The position numbers and the translations under genes were made by a program. Source: Meandrina meandrites (taxonomy: Eukaryota > Cnidaria > Anthozoa > Scleractinia > Meandrinidae). From it: DNA of 64,000 nt. Below the pieces are notes generated by a model. The model worked only from the letters and a program-made list of their open reading frames with translations. It had not been told where the DNA came from and searched no databases. The stretch lies in assembly GCA_963693305.1 (NCBI GenBank), contig OY855905.1:40161895-40225894 (forward strand), given 5' to 3'. This document shows positions 5,915 through 16,032 of the stretch, in pieces (the first letter of the stretch is position 1; every line of letters begins with the position of its first letter).

Positions 5915-8900
5915 AGCTTCTTCTATTTCTTTCATTTCGGCATTTGTTAATTCTATTTCTTCCATTTCTGTTGTAGCTAATAAAGCTTCCATTTCTTCCA
6001 TTGCACTGTTGTACCCGTAAGCCTTTGTATTTACCCCGTCGTCAGCTATCCAGCGCTTTGAATCAAACGGGGACAGTGAAATTTTATTTACATGCATGCC
6101 GTAGATTTCGTGCCCCTCGCTTCGCAAAATGTTCATTCCGTGCCACATCTGCTCTTTGCTGAACAGCACCTGCTTGTACTGTTCATGCTTTATTTGCTTC
6201 TTCACAACGTTCTTTTTCACGCCTTTCGCTTTTCTTACGTTTATTTCGTCAACTTTTATCACGTTACAGCATTGCGACACTCTTGCTTTCGGATGTTCCT
6301 TTTTTATTTTTTTGACCAACTCTGCGTCTTTTGCCATTATTGCCTGCACTTTTTTTCCTTCGCAGGTGCACTCTTTTATTTCCGTCTCAGGGAAGTCTTT
6401 CTTTATTTTGTCTATTCCCTTTTTGCTTTCACCTTCCGTCATGATTGAGTACATCTTTGACCTCAGTCCCGCATACTCCGATATTGGGGTCCCCGCACAC
6501 TCATCTTTCATTTTTCCCAAAACCTTTTTGTTCATTGTTGAGTGGAGTGGATGCTCCTTCGGGTATTCTGATGTATCATAGAAGCTTTCGTTAGCTTTTA
6601 TGTCTTTGTAGACGTCCTCTGTTTCTATCTTCAGCAGCAGGCTGTCCGTGTCAGTGTATAGGAGCTCGCATTTCTCACCGTACTGCTTTTTCAGGTGGTT
6701 GTAAAAGAAGTCGTACATCAGTATCTTGCTTTTGTCAAGGATTGTCATTCCTGTGTAAACCGGCTTGTTGAGCAGCAAGCGGCTTTTGTGCATGTCAATG
6801 CCCACCAGGTCGTTTGTAAATATTACGTGCCTTGCGTACAGAGGGCTTGCGACCAATTTTCTTATTTTGTCTTTCTCATTGCTGTGGACTATTTTTATAT
6901 CTACTCGGTTGCGCAAGTTTTCCATGGTTTTGCCAAAAACTGAGTTATTCATCAGCTTGTAAAAGTTCTTTTCAAAGTCATTCTTTGTTTGCTTTCTGAA
7001 TTCTGTGTTCATCCGAATGTACGGCTCCATCCAACACTCTTGTTCGAACTCCAGCGCCTTTTTTACGCGCTTCAGTTTCATCCCCTGCTTCAGATAGAAC
7101 TTCAAGTTTTCGTAGTGAACCACGTAGTCTTTTTTGTCCTCAAGTGTCAGCAGCAGCTTCTTGCTGTTTGGGATTTTCAGGTTCAATTCTTTTATCAGAT
7201 TCTTTTGGTAGTCCGACATGTTTTCTTTTTTAACGACCTTTTTCTCTGGCGCCAGCGGGTAGCTGTTGTGTTCTTTATGCAGCTCCGCCGGGTACTCCAA
7301 ATCAACTTCAAGGATCCAGCCTTTCTTGGCGTTTTCTTTTTTGTTCAGGATTTCCTCCTCTGTCGGCATCACGCGTTTCCATTTGAATCCGCTTTTGGGG
7401 AGAGGCTTGCTCATTGCCCAGCCATACAGGTTGTTTGCGTCCAGATACATAATGTAACTGTTCGGTTTGCTTTCGTCATAATCCGATACCAAAGGATTGT
7501 TTGCCTTTGCGTGCCTTTTGCTTACCATCGAGATTCCTCCGCGAATTCCTCGTTCCACGAACATATGCATTTCATAGTCTGTTAACAACTCAAGCTCGGC
7601 ACCCGTCTTTTTCAAGAGTGCGTCCCATGATAGGCCTGGTGATGTGAAATAGTGCGCCGGGTCAAGTCCGTACTGCTGCAAACACAATTTACGGAAATTT
7701 TCAAATACATCTGCCAACAGTGCTACATCCGTTTTCACGTAAAGGTCATGGTAATCTCCCAATGTTTTGCATTTGAAAGTCTCCCATACTGTCTTCGCGT
7801 GTGCGTATTCATCTTCTGTAATGTGTTCGTCATTTAGTTTGCTGTAGGAGTCTTCTTTTTTAGGCAGACTTGTTTCGCTGAATTTTTCAAATGAATCCAT
7901 GTACTCGTATGGGTAAATTCCCTTTTTGTAAAGCAGATCACTGCCATTTGATATTGTTGTTGTGATTTTTAGTGCCTCCTTAATTTTCTCTTTGTACTGC
8001 TGCTCTTTGTCTTTTAATTTTGATGTTTCTTCTTCTACCCCCTTTACTATTACTTCTACCAACGATTCCAAGCTTCCTTGCATAAAGTTCATGCTGTCTA
8101 TAAAACGCAGACCATCAACCGAAATGGTTATGTACTTCTCCATGTTGTTTGCGACACATTTCACCTCTTTTTTCAAATTTGCCATCGCCTGCATTAAATG
8201 GTGTGCGTCGTACCCCCTCAGGTTGTGAAATACAACTGGTATCTGGTCCGTCTTGGGGTTAATTCTCAGTTTAAGGTTACACTGATTGTGCGCCGCTCCT
8301 CTGTACTTACCCGTCATATGGCAATGGTCTTTTACCGCGTCTCTGTAGTTCTCTTGTAGCAGTGGCTTTTTGCATAAATAACAGTCGGTTTGTTGTTTTG
8401 CTTTCTGCCTGTCCTTTTGCTTCGGTTTTTTTAGTATTATCATTTCAAAATCATCTTCTTCTGTTGCATTACAACCCTGTAGTTCAAATTCTTCTTGTCT
8501 ATCTTTTTGCTCGTTGAAAAAGCACCTCTTGTGATATTGCCCCTGGTATTTTTCTTTTTTTGTTTTATGACCTTTAGTGTATACCGGCAATGAATCCCAA
8601 TAGTTTTCTTTTACCAGTTTCTTTTCACAGATATGGCAGTTGTTTGCGTTTTTGAAGTCATACCAGTCTTTGCGTGACATTTCTATTGGTTTCGGTTCGG
8701 CGAGCATTTTTCTTATTTTTTCCTTTTCCTGCATTATGCTTTCCAGAAATGTCTTTACCGCATTTTCGCCCCTGTAAACTTTTGACCCTGTTACTTCTCC
8801 GTCGCTTTTCACCACAATGTATGAATACCCGCACGCTTCATGCCACTCGGTCTTTTCTGTGTAACTTTTGCATTTTTCAGGGTAACGCTCACAGCCTTGT

Positions 8901-10063
8901 ATCTTTTTTACCAGTGCCTCAAAGTCAGCGTATATCACGTAGGGAGCTTTCATCTGTTTCTGATAATTTTGAAAAGCGAGGATGTTTTCCCCCTCTTCCG
9001 GCATGTCTATTTTTGTTGGTCTGCCATTCACTCCGTTGCAGTACTTTTCGTGTTCCACCAGCGTGTGCGCTCTTGTGAAACGCGTTAAGCACCTCATGCA
9101 GTAGAACGTTTTATTGTTTATTGCCTTATCGAACAGCAAAGCGCTTTCTCTTTTTACCCAACAGTAATGCTGTCTCTCGCCTTTTTCAATCAACATCAGG
9201 TTTATTCTTTTTACGCTTTTTTCTTTACTGCTTATTCTGTGCGCAATCACTGTGTCTTTTTCCCATCCGAACACGTTTATTGCCAGGTTTCGGTTTTGTT
9301 TTTCAAGCTTGTCGATTTGTTTTACCGGTGTCGGAAAATCTATCCCCTTGTAATTTATCCCGTCATTTTTGGGGTATTTGCTTGGTCTTTGGGGGTCCTT
9401 CCCATCTTTTGGAGGAAATAAAGCAGCTCTTAGAGCCCACTTCAGACATTCGTTGTCTTTGTTTTTCACATTTATTATTGCCTTCTTTTTTGCTAGATCG
9501 GCTGGAAGTGGCAAATAGGTTCCTCCGCGCAGTGGCTGATATTTTGCAACGTTCACGTATGCTAACTCTATACTTTCAATTTCCCATCCTGATCCTTGCA
9601 ATGACCAGTTTTCTATTTCTCCCTTTATTCTTTCCATGAATTCTTCGTATTTTTGTTCTATCTGTTCTTTGTCATAACTGGTAAAAACGTGCGGCTGGTC
9701 CTCTTTGAAATAGTGCGACATTTCTTGCGTTTCTCCGTTTCTTTCTATTTCAAAGTTTACTTTTAGCCCGAAGCTCACCTTTACACTTCCCAACTTTAGA
9801 ATTTCCTGTTCTATCAAGTTTGTATACTTTTCTTTATTTGAATTTTTAAACATATAAATATCTTTGTTGTTTTGATTTGTTTTGGATATATCCATTATCC
9901 AAACACGAAGCCATTCCTGGAAATTAGTCTGACTTATTTTAAACCCGTCACGTACAAGAACACGTTCTGGTTGTAATGGTTCAGGAAGATTTCTATTTTG
10001 CTCCCTTGCTACTGGACCGTAAAATGTTTGCAGAACATCTGATGAAAATCTTGCAGCTGACAT
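5894..10063 (-). CDS. Protein-primed family B DNA polymerase (pPolB) with zinc/EndoVII-like inserts
   Basis: A 1389-residue polymerase, the replication enzyme of the element. An N-terminal domain (1-300) carries GSGW and PLRG segments typical of the cnidarian Polinton group. A C2H2-like zinc site follows (C322, C325, H338, C342). Exonuclease motifs are ExoI D380-x-E382, ExoII around N614-D619 and ExoIII around Y771-D779. Polymerase motifs are A with D875 (LDANNLYGWAM), B NSVFGKTMEN at 1040-1049 and C YTDTDS at 1136-1141, all with catalytic residues intact. Between ExoI and ExoII lies an unusually long insert with two CxxC modules (C477/C480 and C561/C564). The second continues into HCH-TG-YRGAAH-CN, the endonuclease VII zinc motif. 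The frame is intact over 4.1 kb, which argues for recent activity. A TATATA box-like run lies about 10 bases before the start. Confidence 0.95.
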   Translation of the reverse strand: MSAARFSSDVLQTFYGPVAREQNRNLPEPLQPERVLVRDGFKISQTNFQEWLRVWIMDISKTNQNNKDIYMFKNSNKEKYTNLIEQEILKLGSVKVSFGLKVNFEIERNGETQEMSHYFKEDQPHVFTSYDKEQIEQKYEEFMERIKGEIENWSLQGSGWEIESIELAYVNVAKYQPLRGGTYLPLPADLAKKKAIINVKNKDNECLKWALRAALFPPKDGKDPQRPSKYPKNDGINYKGIDFPTPVKQIDKLEKQNRNLAINVFGWEKDTVIAHRISSKEKSVKRINLMLIEKGERQHYCWVKRESALLFDKAINNKTFYCMRCLTRFTRAHTLVEHEKYCNGVNGRPTKIDMPEEGENILAFQNYQKQMKAPYVIYADFEALVKKIQGCERYPEKCKSYTEKTEWHEACGYSYIVVKSDGEVTGSKVYRGENAVKTFLESIMQEKEKIRKMLAEPKPIEMSRKDWYDFKNANNCHICEKKLVKENYWDSLPVYTKGHKTKKEKYQGQYHKRCFFNEQKDRQEEFELQGCNATEEDDFEMIILKKPKQKDRQKAKQQTDCYLCKKPLLQENYRDAVKDHCHMTGKYRGAAHNQCNLKLRINPKTDQIPVVFHNLRGYDAHHLMQAMANLKKEVKCVANNMEKYITISVDGLRFIDSMNFMQGSLESLVEVIVKGVEEETSKLKDKEQQYKEKIKEALKITTTISNGSDLLYKKGIYPYEYMDSFEKFSETSLPKKEDSYSKLNDEHITEDEYAHAKTVWETFKCKTLGDYHDLYVKTDVALLADVFENFRKLCLQQYGLDPAHYFTSPGLSWDALLKKTGAELELLTDYEMHMFVERGIRGGISMVSKRHAKANNPLVSDYDESKPNSYIMYLDANNLYGWAMSKPLPKSGFKWKRVMPTEEEILNKKENAKKGWILEVDLEYPAELHKEHNSYPLAPEKKVVKKENMSDYQKNLIKELNLKIPNSKKLLLTLEDKKDYVVHYENLKFYLKQGMKLKRVKKALEFEQECWMEPYIRMNTEFRKQTKNDFEKNFYKLMNNSVFGKTMENLRNRVDIKIVHSNEKDKIRKLVASPLYARHVIFTNDLVGIDMHKSRLLLNKPVYTGMTILDKSKILMYDFFYNHLKKQYGEKCELLYTDTDSLLLKIETEDVYKDIKANESFYDTSEYPKEHPLHSTMNKKVLGKMKDECAGTPISEYAGLRSKMYSIMTEGESKKGIDKIKKDFPETEIKECTCEGKKVQAIMAKDAELVKKIKKEHPKARVSQCCNVIKVDEINVRKAKGVKKNVVKKQIKHEQYKQVLFSKEQMWHGMNILRSEGHEIYGMHVNKISLSPFDSKRWIADDGVNTKAYGYNSAMEEMEALLATTEMEEIELTNAEMKEIEEALKSLGW

Positions 10064-10156
10064 CTCGCCGTATATACAAGTGCAGATAATTGTTCAAATG
10101 GAAAATAATTCTGGCGCACTTTTGTATTTTGCGTACTGTATATTCGCAAAAAAAAC

Positions 10157-10237
10157 ATGCCTTCTACCAAAAAGCTTTCTGCCGAAGAAATTCAAGAAAT
10201 TGTGGACGCGCGAGGAAAGGAGTCGCTTTGTATATAG
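10157..10237 (+). CDS. Possible tiny ORF (26 aa) divergent from the polymerase
   Basis: An ATG at 10157 opens 26 codons with a polar, helical, protein-like composition (MPSTKKLSAEEIQEIV at the N-terminus) before TAG. It lies 93 bases upstream of the polymerase start on the opposite strand, within the last viral-looking sequence. It could be a true micro-gene, a truncated N-terminus of a lost right-end gene, or chance. No family is recognisable. Confidence 0.25.
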   Translation: MPSTKKLSAEEIQEIVDARGKESLCI

Positions 10238-10342
10238 ACAGTGCATACATTTCTTCAAAAGAAAATAATTTTTTGTGACACATCCGCTCGCTCTTTGTTA
10301 CTTCCTTGCTTGCTTATTTTATTTTCACTCAAATACCCCACC

Positions 10343-10507
10343 ACACACATAGAAGTTACTGGTTTTGGCGGAAAAAAATAAAGATACAAAACAAAGCTGA
10401 ATTAACAAGAAACGAGGCGAGCATGGGAGCCGAGTTTCTTGTTAATTCAGCTTTGTTTTGTATCTTTATTTTTTTTGCGCCAAAACCAGTAACTTCTATG
10501 TGTGTGT
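10343..10507. repeat. Long near-perfect hairpin (arms about 72 bp, loop about 20 bp)
   Basis: The left arm starts ACACACATAGAAGTTACTGG and runs to GAATTAACAAGAAAC. The right arm is its reverse complement with one mismatch and one single-base indel in the poly-A part. The loop is GAGGCGAGCATGGGAGCCGA. It is either a fold-back MITE or a relic of a viral terminus in head-to-head form. Its place 280 bases beyond the polymerase start makes the second option worth testing. Confidence 0.85.
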
Positions 10508-11662
10508 GTTCCTTTTCAAGAAAAGTTGTTAATTGTTAAAAGACAAATAACAAATTTTGTTTTGAAGATCTAAGACTTAAAATGTTCGACAAATTTGGTT
10601 ATGATCAAAACTAACTTCGATTGCAGGACTGATAACGTAAATGAACGCACCAAAAAATTTGCAATTAGCCATTTCATTTCTTTTTCTTCGGAAAATTTTA
10701 ATTTTTACTTACTACCAGTCTTCACTGCGGGAAACTGATTATAATATTAGGTGACAAAACATGCAAGTCAGATATGAGGTCCGCATGTAGATATATTAAC
10801 TGCGGTTGTTGTTGTTCTTTTTTTTGTCGTGGTCCACTAACGAGGAGTAGGAAAAGGGAACGAAGTCAATATTTCTAGTCTGGACCGAAAAAGATGTGTC
10901 GTAAAAAAAAAGAAAAAGATGTGTCGTTAATAACGTGGTTCAAACAGCAAAGAAGAAATTGGAAAGTTCATTTAACCAATCAGATTGCTAAATTAGACAG
11001 ATAGCGAAGCAGAAATAATTTTGGTTATCAAACAGAGCGTAGAATAACTTATTTGTGTCTCTCAATAATGGAACGTAATAAAAGTACTGAGAAGATAATC
11101 TTACGAGGTAATAACAACAAAGAGAAAATACAGCCCTCCGCAAACAGATCAAAGAAAACATTGGCAGAACTTCTGAAACTAATTTAAGGGACCAATCGGG
11201 AAACGGAAAAGCTCGAACCCATTAAAACAAATTATCCATTTAATACACCAAGAATCAAATGACTCATTCAGATATGAAGAATTGGAAGTGACATTCGCCG
11301 CATAGAAAATTGATTGCTTTGTTCTTAAACAGACGAATCAGAGCGATAAAGAGAACAATTAAAGCTTCTTATGAAAACAAAGCAGTGAACGAAAGAACGA
11401 TTTTAATCTATGTCCGCAGCTGACTTCACAAAGAAGCATTTCTTGTAATAACAGCAAGTGCGTTTCCCTGTGCTCCAGATCAATAATGCAACGATCTTGG
11501 ACCAAAAGCTTTTAAGTACGTAAATTTTAGCCGAAAAAAAACTCTTAAATAAGTATAAAATATGACATGAGTAAGGATTTTGATGCTTTGTTACCTATGC
11601 TATAGCAATTTATTCCTGTCTCTAATTTACGACCGCACTTTGATAGATAAACACAACTCAAG
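10508..11662. other. Intergenic host DNA, no gene seen
   Basis: AT-rich with short homopolymer runs and stop codons in all frames. It contains the upstream region and leader of the first GPCR. No TATA or splice acceptor can be assigned with confidence. Confidence 0.5.
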
Positions 11663-12853
11663 ATGAACAACACCACCAACAATACAGCATCAGAAGACGG
11701 AGAGGGACTTCTATCATGTCCCTTCCCAAGTTTGACCCTCTTACAGCAGTCGGCCCGTGCAGCAAGTGTTCTTCTGGTCATCGGGTTGTCACTCATCGGT
11801 AACATCTTTGTCTTGTACGTTGTAAGGAGCAACCTCAAGCTTCATACGGTGACCCATTACTTAATTGTCAACTTGGCCGTCGCCGATCTTTTGATAACAG
11901 TTTTTAACATGTCTGTGTTGTTCCATAGCGAAGTCACTGGAAAAGATGAAGCGTTCGGCGGAATTGCTGGACGGATCTATTGCGTTGGAATCATTGTGGT
12001 GCTCAATCTCTCGGTTGCTTGTTCCATTCTCACCTTGACAGCAATTGCTGTCGAGAGATTCTGCTCCATCATTTTTCCGTTTAAACGAATCATAACGTTT
12101 AAACTGGCCAAAGCGATGGTGGTGGGCATCTGGCTTTTCTCCTTTGTCACTACGATCCCGTTTTTCTTCCACATCAGAGTAGAAGATTACTATGGTGACG
12201 GAGTGTTCTATTGTATAGAGGACTGGTCCCCGCTTGATACGACAGCAGCTGCCCAGGTGTTTCAGATTGTGTTTTTTGTGCTCATGTACGCATGCCCACT
12301 TATTACCATCTTTGTACTTTACTTGTGCATTGGCATTAAGCTGTGGAGGCGGCAAGCGAACACCCAAGTTTCGTCATTTGGCAATTCCCAGAGACGAACA
12401 CGCATGACCGTCCAGGTGACCAAGATGCTTGTCGTCAGTGTCGTGGTGTTTGCAATTTGTTGGCTTCCACAGCACGTGGCACTGTTCATCAACTACTTCA
12501 TGTTACACATATGTCCTCCGGAGTTTCTGTGGTTTGGTGGAACACTACTTGCTTATGCAAACAGTGCGATGAATCCGATCATTTACGTAGTATTCCACTC
12601 GGAATATAGGAAGCAATTCAAGGTTGCCCTTGTGAGGTGTTGTCCTATTTGCTTAGGACTTCGTAACTCTAGCACTGGCCGCAATCTACATGTCGGAAGA
12701 AAAGTTGAGAAGTGTGAAGAGTTCGTTATGGTCGATGGTTTATCCTTTAAGATAAAGTCAGGTGAAATACCAGTTTCTGAAGTCAGCCATGTCAATTCTA
12801 GCAGTCCATGCAGCAAAAGCAGAGAAAATCATGCATTTAATAAAAACGAATGA
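11663..12853 (+). CDS. Class A (rhodopsin-like) GPCR, neuropeptide-receptor type (GPCR-1)
   Basis: A 396-residue intronless seven-helix receptor. The N-terminus has several N-x-T/S glycosylation sites (around residues 2-8). Landmarks are TM1 N47, TM2 D75 in LAVADLL, C107 and C184 for the extracellular disulfide, and ERF (131-133) in place of the usual DRY. CWLPQ in TM6 is at 266-270 and NPIIY in TM7 at 304-308, followed by a cysteine pair that could be palmitoylated. The second extracellular loop has FYCIEDW, a pattern shared with the other four receptors here. The C-terminal tail is about 85 residues and rich in S. The overall pattern fits peptide receptors; ligand and G protein cannot be told from sequence. 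The start is the first ATG, directly before the glycosylated N-terminus. A partial duplicate of this gene lies 1.5 kb downstream. Confidence 0.93.
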   Translation: MNNTTNNTASEDGEGLLSCPFPSLTLLQQSARAASVLLVIGLSLIGNIFVLYVVRSNLKLHTVTHYLIVNLAVADLLITVFNMSVLFHSEVTGKDEAFGGIAGRIYCVGIIVVLNLSVACSILTLTAIAVERFCSIIFPFKRIITFKLAKAMVVGIWLFSFVTTIPFFFHIRVEDYYGDGVFYCIEDWSPLDTTAAAQVFQIVFFVLMYACPLITIFVLYLCIGIKLWRRQANTQVSSFGNSQRRTRMTVQVTKMLVVSVVVFAICWLPQHVALFINYFMLHICPPEFLWFGGTLLAYANSAMNPIIYVVFHSEYRKQFKVALVRCCPICLGLRNSSTGRNLHVGRKVEKCEEFVMVDGLSFKIKSGEIPVSEVSHVNSSSPCSKSRENHAFNKNE

Positions 12854-13889
12854 ATACATGACAATATATGAGATGGCTTTAGTCAGTCGCGAAAGTTAAC
12901 GTTTAATAGCGGGGTCCGCTGTATAATTAATTCAGGTAGATCAATTGAGACTGATTTGTTGGAAAAAACAGTTTCTCCAGAAATTCTTGAGTTCCGTATC
13001 TCAAGGAACGGAAAACCGACGAAGAGACTTAGACATAAATAATTTTCACATATATCAGCCTGTTGGTAGGTGAAGTACAGTAATGTTGTGTTATAGGTTT
13101 GAAAAACCTGTTAGCTCATCAATGCCGCACTAAGTCCGACAGGGAGTACTATATTAGTCTCTCTGGATACGATGCTAGTCCATTTCACTTTGTTTGGGAA
13201 TTTACTTGTAAATTAGAGTTAACAACTTCGAGCGATAGAGTGATTATATTTAACCCGTGAAACAACATCTATCAATTAGTGCGTAATAGCCAAAACTAAA
13301 CAAAAGAAGACAATGGAATTAGTGTGTAATACTATCTAAAAGTTTAGTTAGTACTTCACGGGTTAAGTAAAACCACTCTACTACTATCCGCAAATATTCT
13401 ATTCATTTAATAATTACAGCTCACAGTTTTGCCTGTCCACAAGTCGCTGTCGACTGCTTGACAACGCTTGGACTTTGTCCCGCAAGAGACATTGTATTGC
13501 AGTCTTATAACTGCTCTTGTTTGAGCTTAGGGATGAACTGCTTAAATCAGAAAGTAATGATAAGCGTTGTGTAATTGATACAAAAGCATGCCTCATCAGA
13601 AACTCATCAAAGGTTACGTGCTGCTTTACAAACTACACTAGATAATAATACATTGTTACGTTGTGTAATCGATTCAAAGTTATGCTTTTATCAGGACTTT
13701 AAACACAGTGGCATGTTTGCATGTTCTCACTCTATACAGCACCATGTGTTGCCTTGAGTTCGTTTATTAAGCTTATAACGAAACTGCCGTGTTTGTCTCC
13801 GATATTATTGGGCTGCAGAATTTACAAGCCTTCTCCAACTATGAGGTAATAAACGTAAATGTATGCACTAAGCCTGAAGTCTTATTTTA
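12854..13889. other. Spacer between GPCR-1 and its 3' duplicate
   Basis: The first 200 bases are the 3' flank that was copied to 14280-14490. A small MITE lies at 13238-13378. Two diverged copies of a roughly 100-base unit with GCGTTGTGTAATTGAT / CGTTGTGTAATCGATT lie around 13563 and 13660. No gene is seen. Confidence 0.5.
13238..13378. mobile_element. Short MITE with TA target site
   Basis: Terminal inverted repeats of about 24 bases (left GAGTGATTATATTTAACCCG; right end reverse complement GAGTGGTTTTACTTAACCCG) are flanked on both sides by TA. The length of 141 bases has no coding capacity, as expected for a mariner-type non-autonomous element. Confidence 0.65.
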
Positions 13890-14490
13890 TTGTGAGAATA
13901 ACGCATGGCGTGCAGGTGACCAAGATGCTTGTCGTCAGTGTCGTGGTGTTTGCAATTTGTTGGCTTCCACAGCACGTGGCACTGTTTATCAACTACTTTA
14001 TATTACACATCTGTCCTCCTGAGTTTCTGTGGTTTGGTGGAACACTACTTGCTTATGCAAACAGTGCGATGAATCCGATCATCTACGTAGCATTCCACTC
14101 GGAATATACGAAGCAGTTCAAGGTTGCCCTTGTGAGGTGTTGTCCCATTTGTCTAGGACTTCGTATAGCTGGCACTGGCCGCACTGACCACAATATACAT
14201 GTCGGAAGAAAAGTTGAGAAGTGTAAAGAGAAGAAGAAGAAGAAGTCTTATAAAGAAGACAATATTTGAAATGCCACTGAAGACGGTCGCAGAAGGTAAC
14301 GTTTACCGGCGGGGCCACTGCGATAAAATTTAATAATACACTATTTAAAGTAGATCACGCGAGACCGATATGTTCGAAAAACTATTTTCTCGACATCCTT
14401 GAGTTTTGTTTTTCAAGGAAAATAAAACCGACGAAGAGACTTAACATAACTATTATTAATTTTATAAATCAGTCTGTTGGTTACACTGTA
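13890..14490 (+). pseudogene. 3'-only duplicate of GPCR-1 (TM6 to tail plus 3' flank)
   Basis: From about 13890 the sequence matches GPCR-1 with an offset of exactly 1500 bases in the best-matching part (CAGGTGACCAAG at 12413 and 13913). It covers the end of intracellular loop 3, TM6 with CWLPQH, TM7 with NSAMNPIIY and the start of the tail, then ends early in a lysine-rich stretch at 14269. The similarity continues through the 3' flank to about 14490, with more divergence. Nothing resembling TM1-TM5 precedes it. The left breakpoint reads GTGCAG/GTGACC, so it looks like a splice acceptor, but no upstream exon was found. It most likely is a broken tandem duplicate. Sites in the helices are conserved at protein level (I for M, A for V), which suggests either youth or past selection. 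Confidence 0.8.
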
Positions 14491-14571
14491 GAACAGGGCG
14501 AAAATACGGACTGTAAGCGGAGCGACGAAATGGCCGAACAAAACTTTATTTTTTAGTGGAATAATAAATCA

Positions 14572-14636
14572 CTTATTCGATGGTTTAACATATAATACGA
14601 GCGGACATTTTGCTCATTGCTCGCAAAATATCCGCC

Positions 14637-14664
<28 letters not shown>
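14572..14664. repeat. Fold-back hairpin element (93 bp)
   Basis: The left arm CTTATTCGATGGTTTAACAT and onward pairs with the right arm ending ATGCTAAACCATCGAATAAG. Arms are about 42 bases with three to four mismatches and a loop of about 10. A non-coding MITE-like palindrome. Confidence 0.75.
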
Positions 14665-14669
<5 letters not shown>

Positions 14670-16001
14670 TATACTCGCTGGTGAAGAGAGCGCAATAAGA
14701 GTTAAGCTTCTTGGCTAAGAGCACGACAAAATACAACACAAGACAACGCAAGGCAACCCGCAACACAACACAACAAGGTGGTGATCAGGACAGCTTGAAC
14801 TTAAGTCCAGTGTACTAGCCATAAGGCCACTCACGTTTCCCACAGAAGGCATTATAACATTATGAATGCAATTTATTTGCACAGCAAATTTGAAAAGTAG
14901 TCCTACAACTGGACTAGTAATATAAAAAAAGTATAAATAATACAAGCTAAGGAATTACCTTACTTTTTTATTATTAAACTAGAACGATTTTCATTTTAGC
15001 TAGTGTCAGAAGTAATTATCGTTTCCCTTTTGGTAATAGTTACTTTATTTAAAAAATGGTAATAGGACTGAGTGGAGTCATCATAAGTGTAACAAAATTC
15101 AAGGAAAAATTTAGGCAAAGCGAAGCCTATTTAGGATTTATGATCACTATGGCAAAAAGCCATCATTAAAAGTGAAGGTTTTAGGAATATCAAGGAGTAT
15201 TTAGTAACAACAAGGAACCAAATAAAGAACGCGCACATGTGCAACACGCGAACGTTGTTATTGGACACCTTGTTATTGGACACAAACGCTCTCTCATTTG
15301 GTAAAAAATAGGGCATGCTAAGAACCAATCAGATTCGTTACGTTAACTGCCCCTATGATCACGTTTTTGATTTTTATTGTTTTACATTTTCATGTACAAT
15401 TAGACTTTCTTACTCATATTTTTCTTTAGCATTTATTTCCGAGAATTTAGGTGTGATTTTCAGAATGCCGTGAGTTTATGATTACAGCGGAGTAGCATGG
15501 TTAAGAAATTTTGGTTAACTATCAAGCCGAAAGAAAAAAAAAGTTTGTCCCGTGAGTGTACGCCCGACCGTACAGACTCTGGGGGAGGGGGAACGAAGTT
15601 CAAAGGCACAATTTCGTGTATGATGTTTCCTGCGTGAGTTGAATGAAACGCAAGACAGAAGTTTGTTTAATCTCTTATATTGTGCTCGGTATTCCGTGAA
15701 AATTGTGACAACAAAGGTTTTATTTCAACTCGTGATTTTTTTTTTCAGCCGTTGACGTCACTTACTCCTACCAAGCCTTTTAACAAGGTTGATTAATGGC
15801 GGTCGTAAATTCTCCGAAATAAATGTCAAAATAAAATGACTTCTGATGTTTGCAATGGATTGAAATTTGGCAAAATGAGAGAGAAAAGCCTCATAGTAAA
15901 GGGATTTGAAACAAAGAAATAAAAATCACAAAGGTTATCAGAGGGACACTTTAAGAAACATTCTTATTACATTGTTAATAATATACATGAAAAAATTACT
16001 C

Positions 16002-16032
<31 letters not shown>

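Larger units (their letters stand above)
1..10510. mobile_element. Polinton/Maverick (adintovirus-like) element, right part, left end outside the window
   Basis: The block combines a DDE integrase, a protein-primed family B DNA polymerase, an A32-like packaging ATPase and a capsid-like protein, which is the diagnostic Polinton set. Several small membrane-type proteins lie between them. All visible frames are open, with tight spacing of 20 to 140 bases and a 21-base tail-to-tail overlap of integrase and polymerase. Coding GC is visibly higher than in the host DNA to the right. An adenain-type protease and a penton are not visible and would have to lie left of position 1. The right boundary is uncertain: the last viral-looking sequence is near 10.25 kb and a long hairpin at 10343-10507 may mark or lie near the end. 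Terminal repeats and the target-site duplication cannot be tested without the left end. Confidence 0.85.

Noticed and set aside
6092..9639. Several plus-strand frames of 80-200 codons, rich in F, C and L, opposite the polymerase gene
   Set aside because: They are antisense shadows of the long intact polymerase frame; the composition is what lysine-rich coding DNA gives in reverse.
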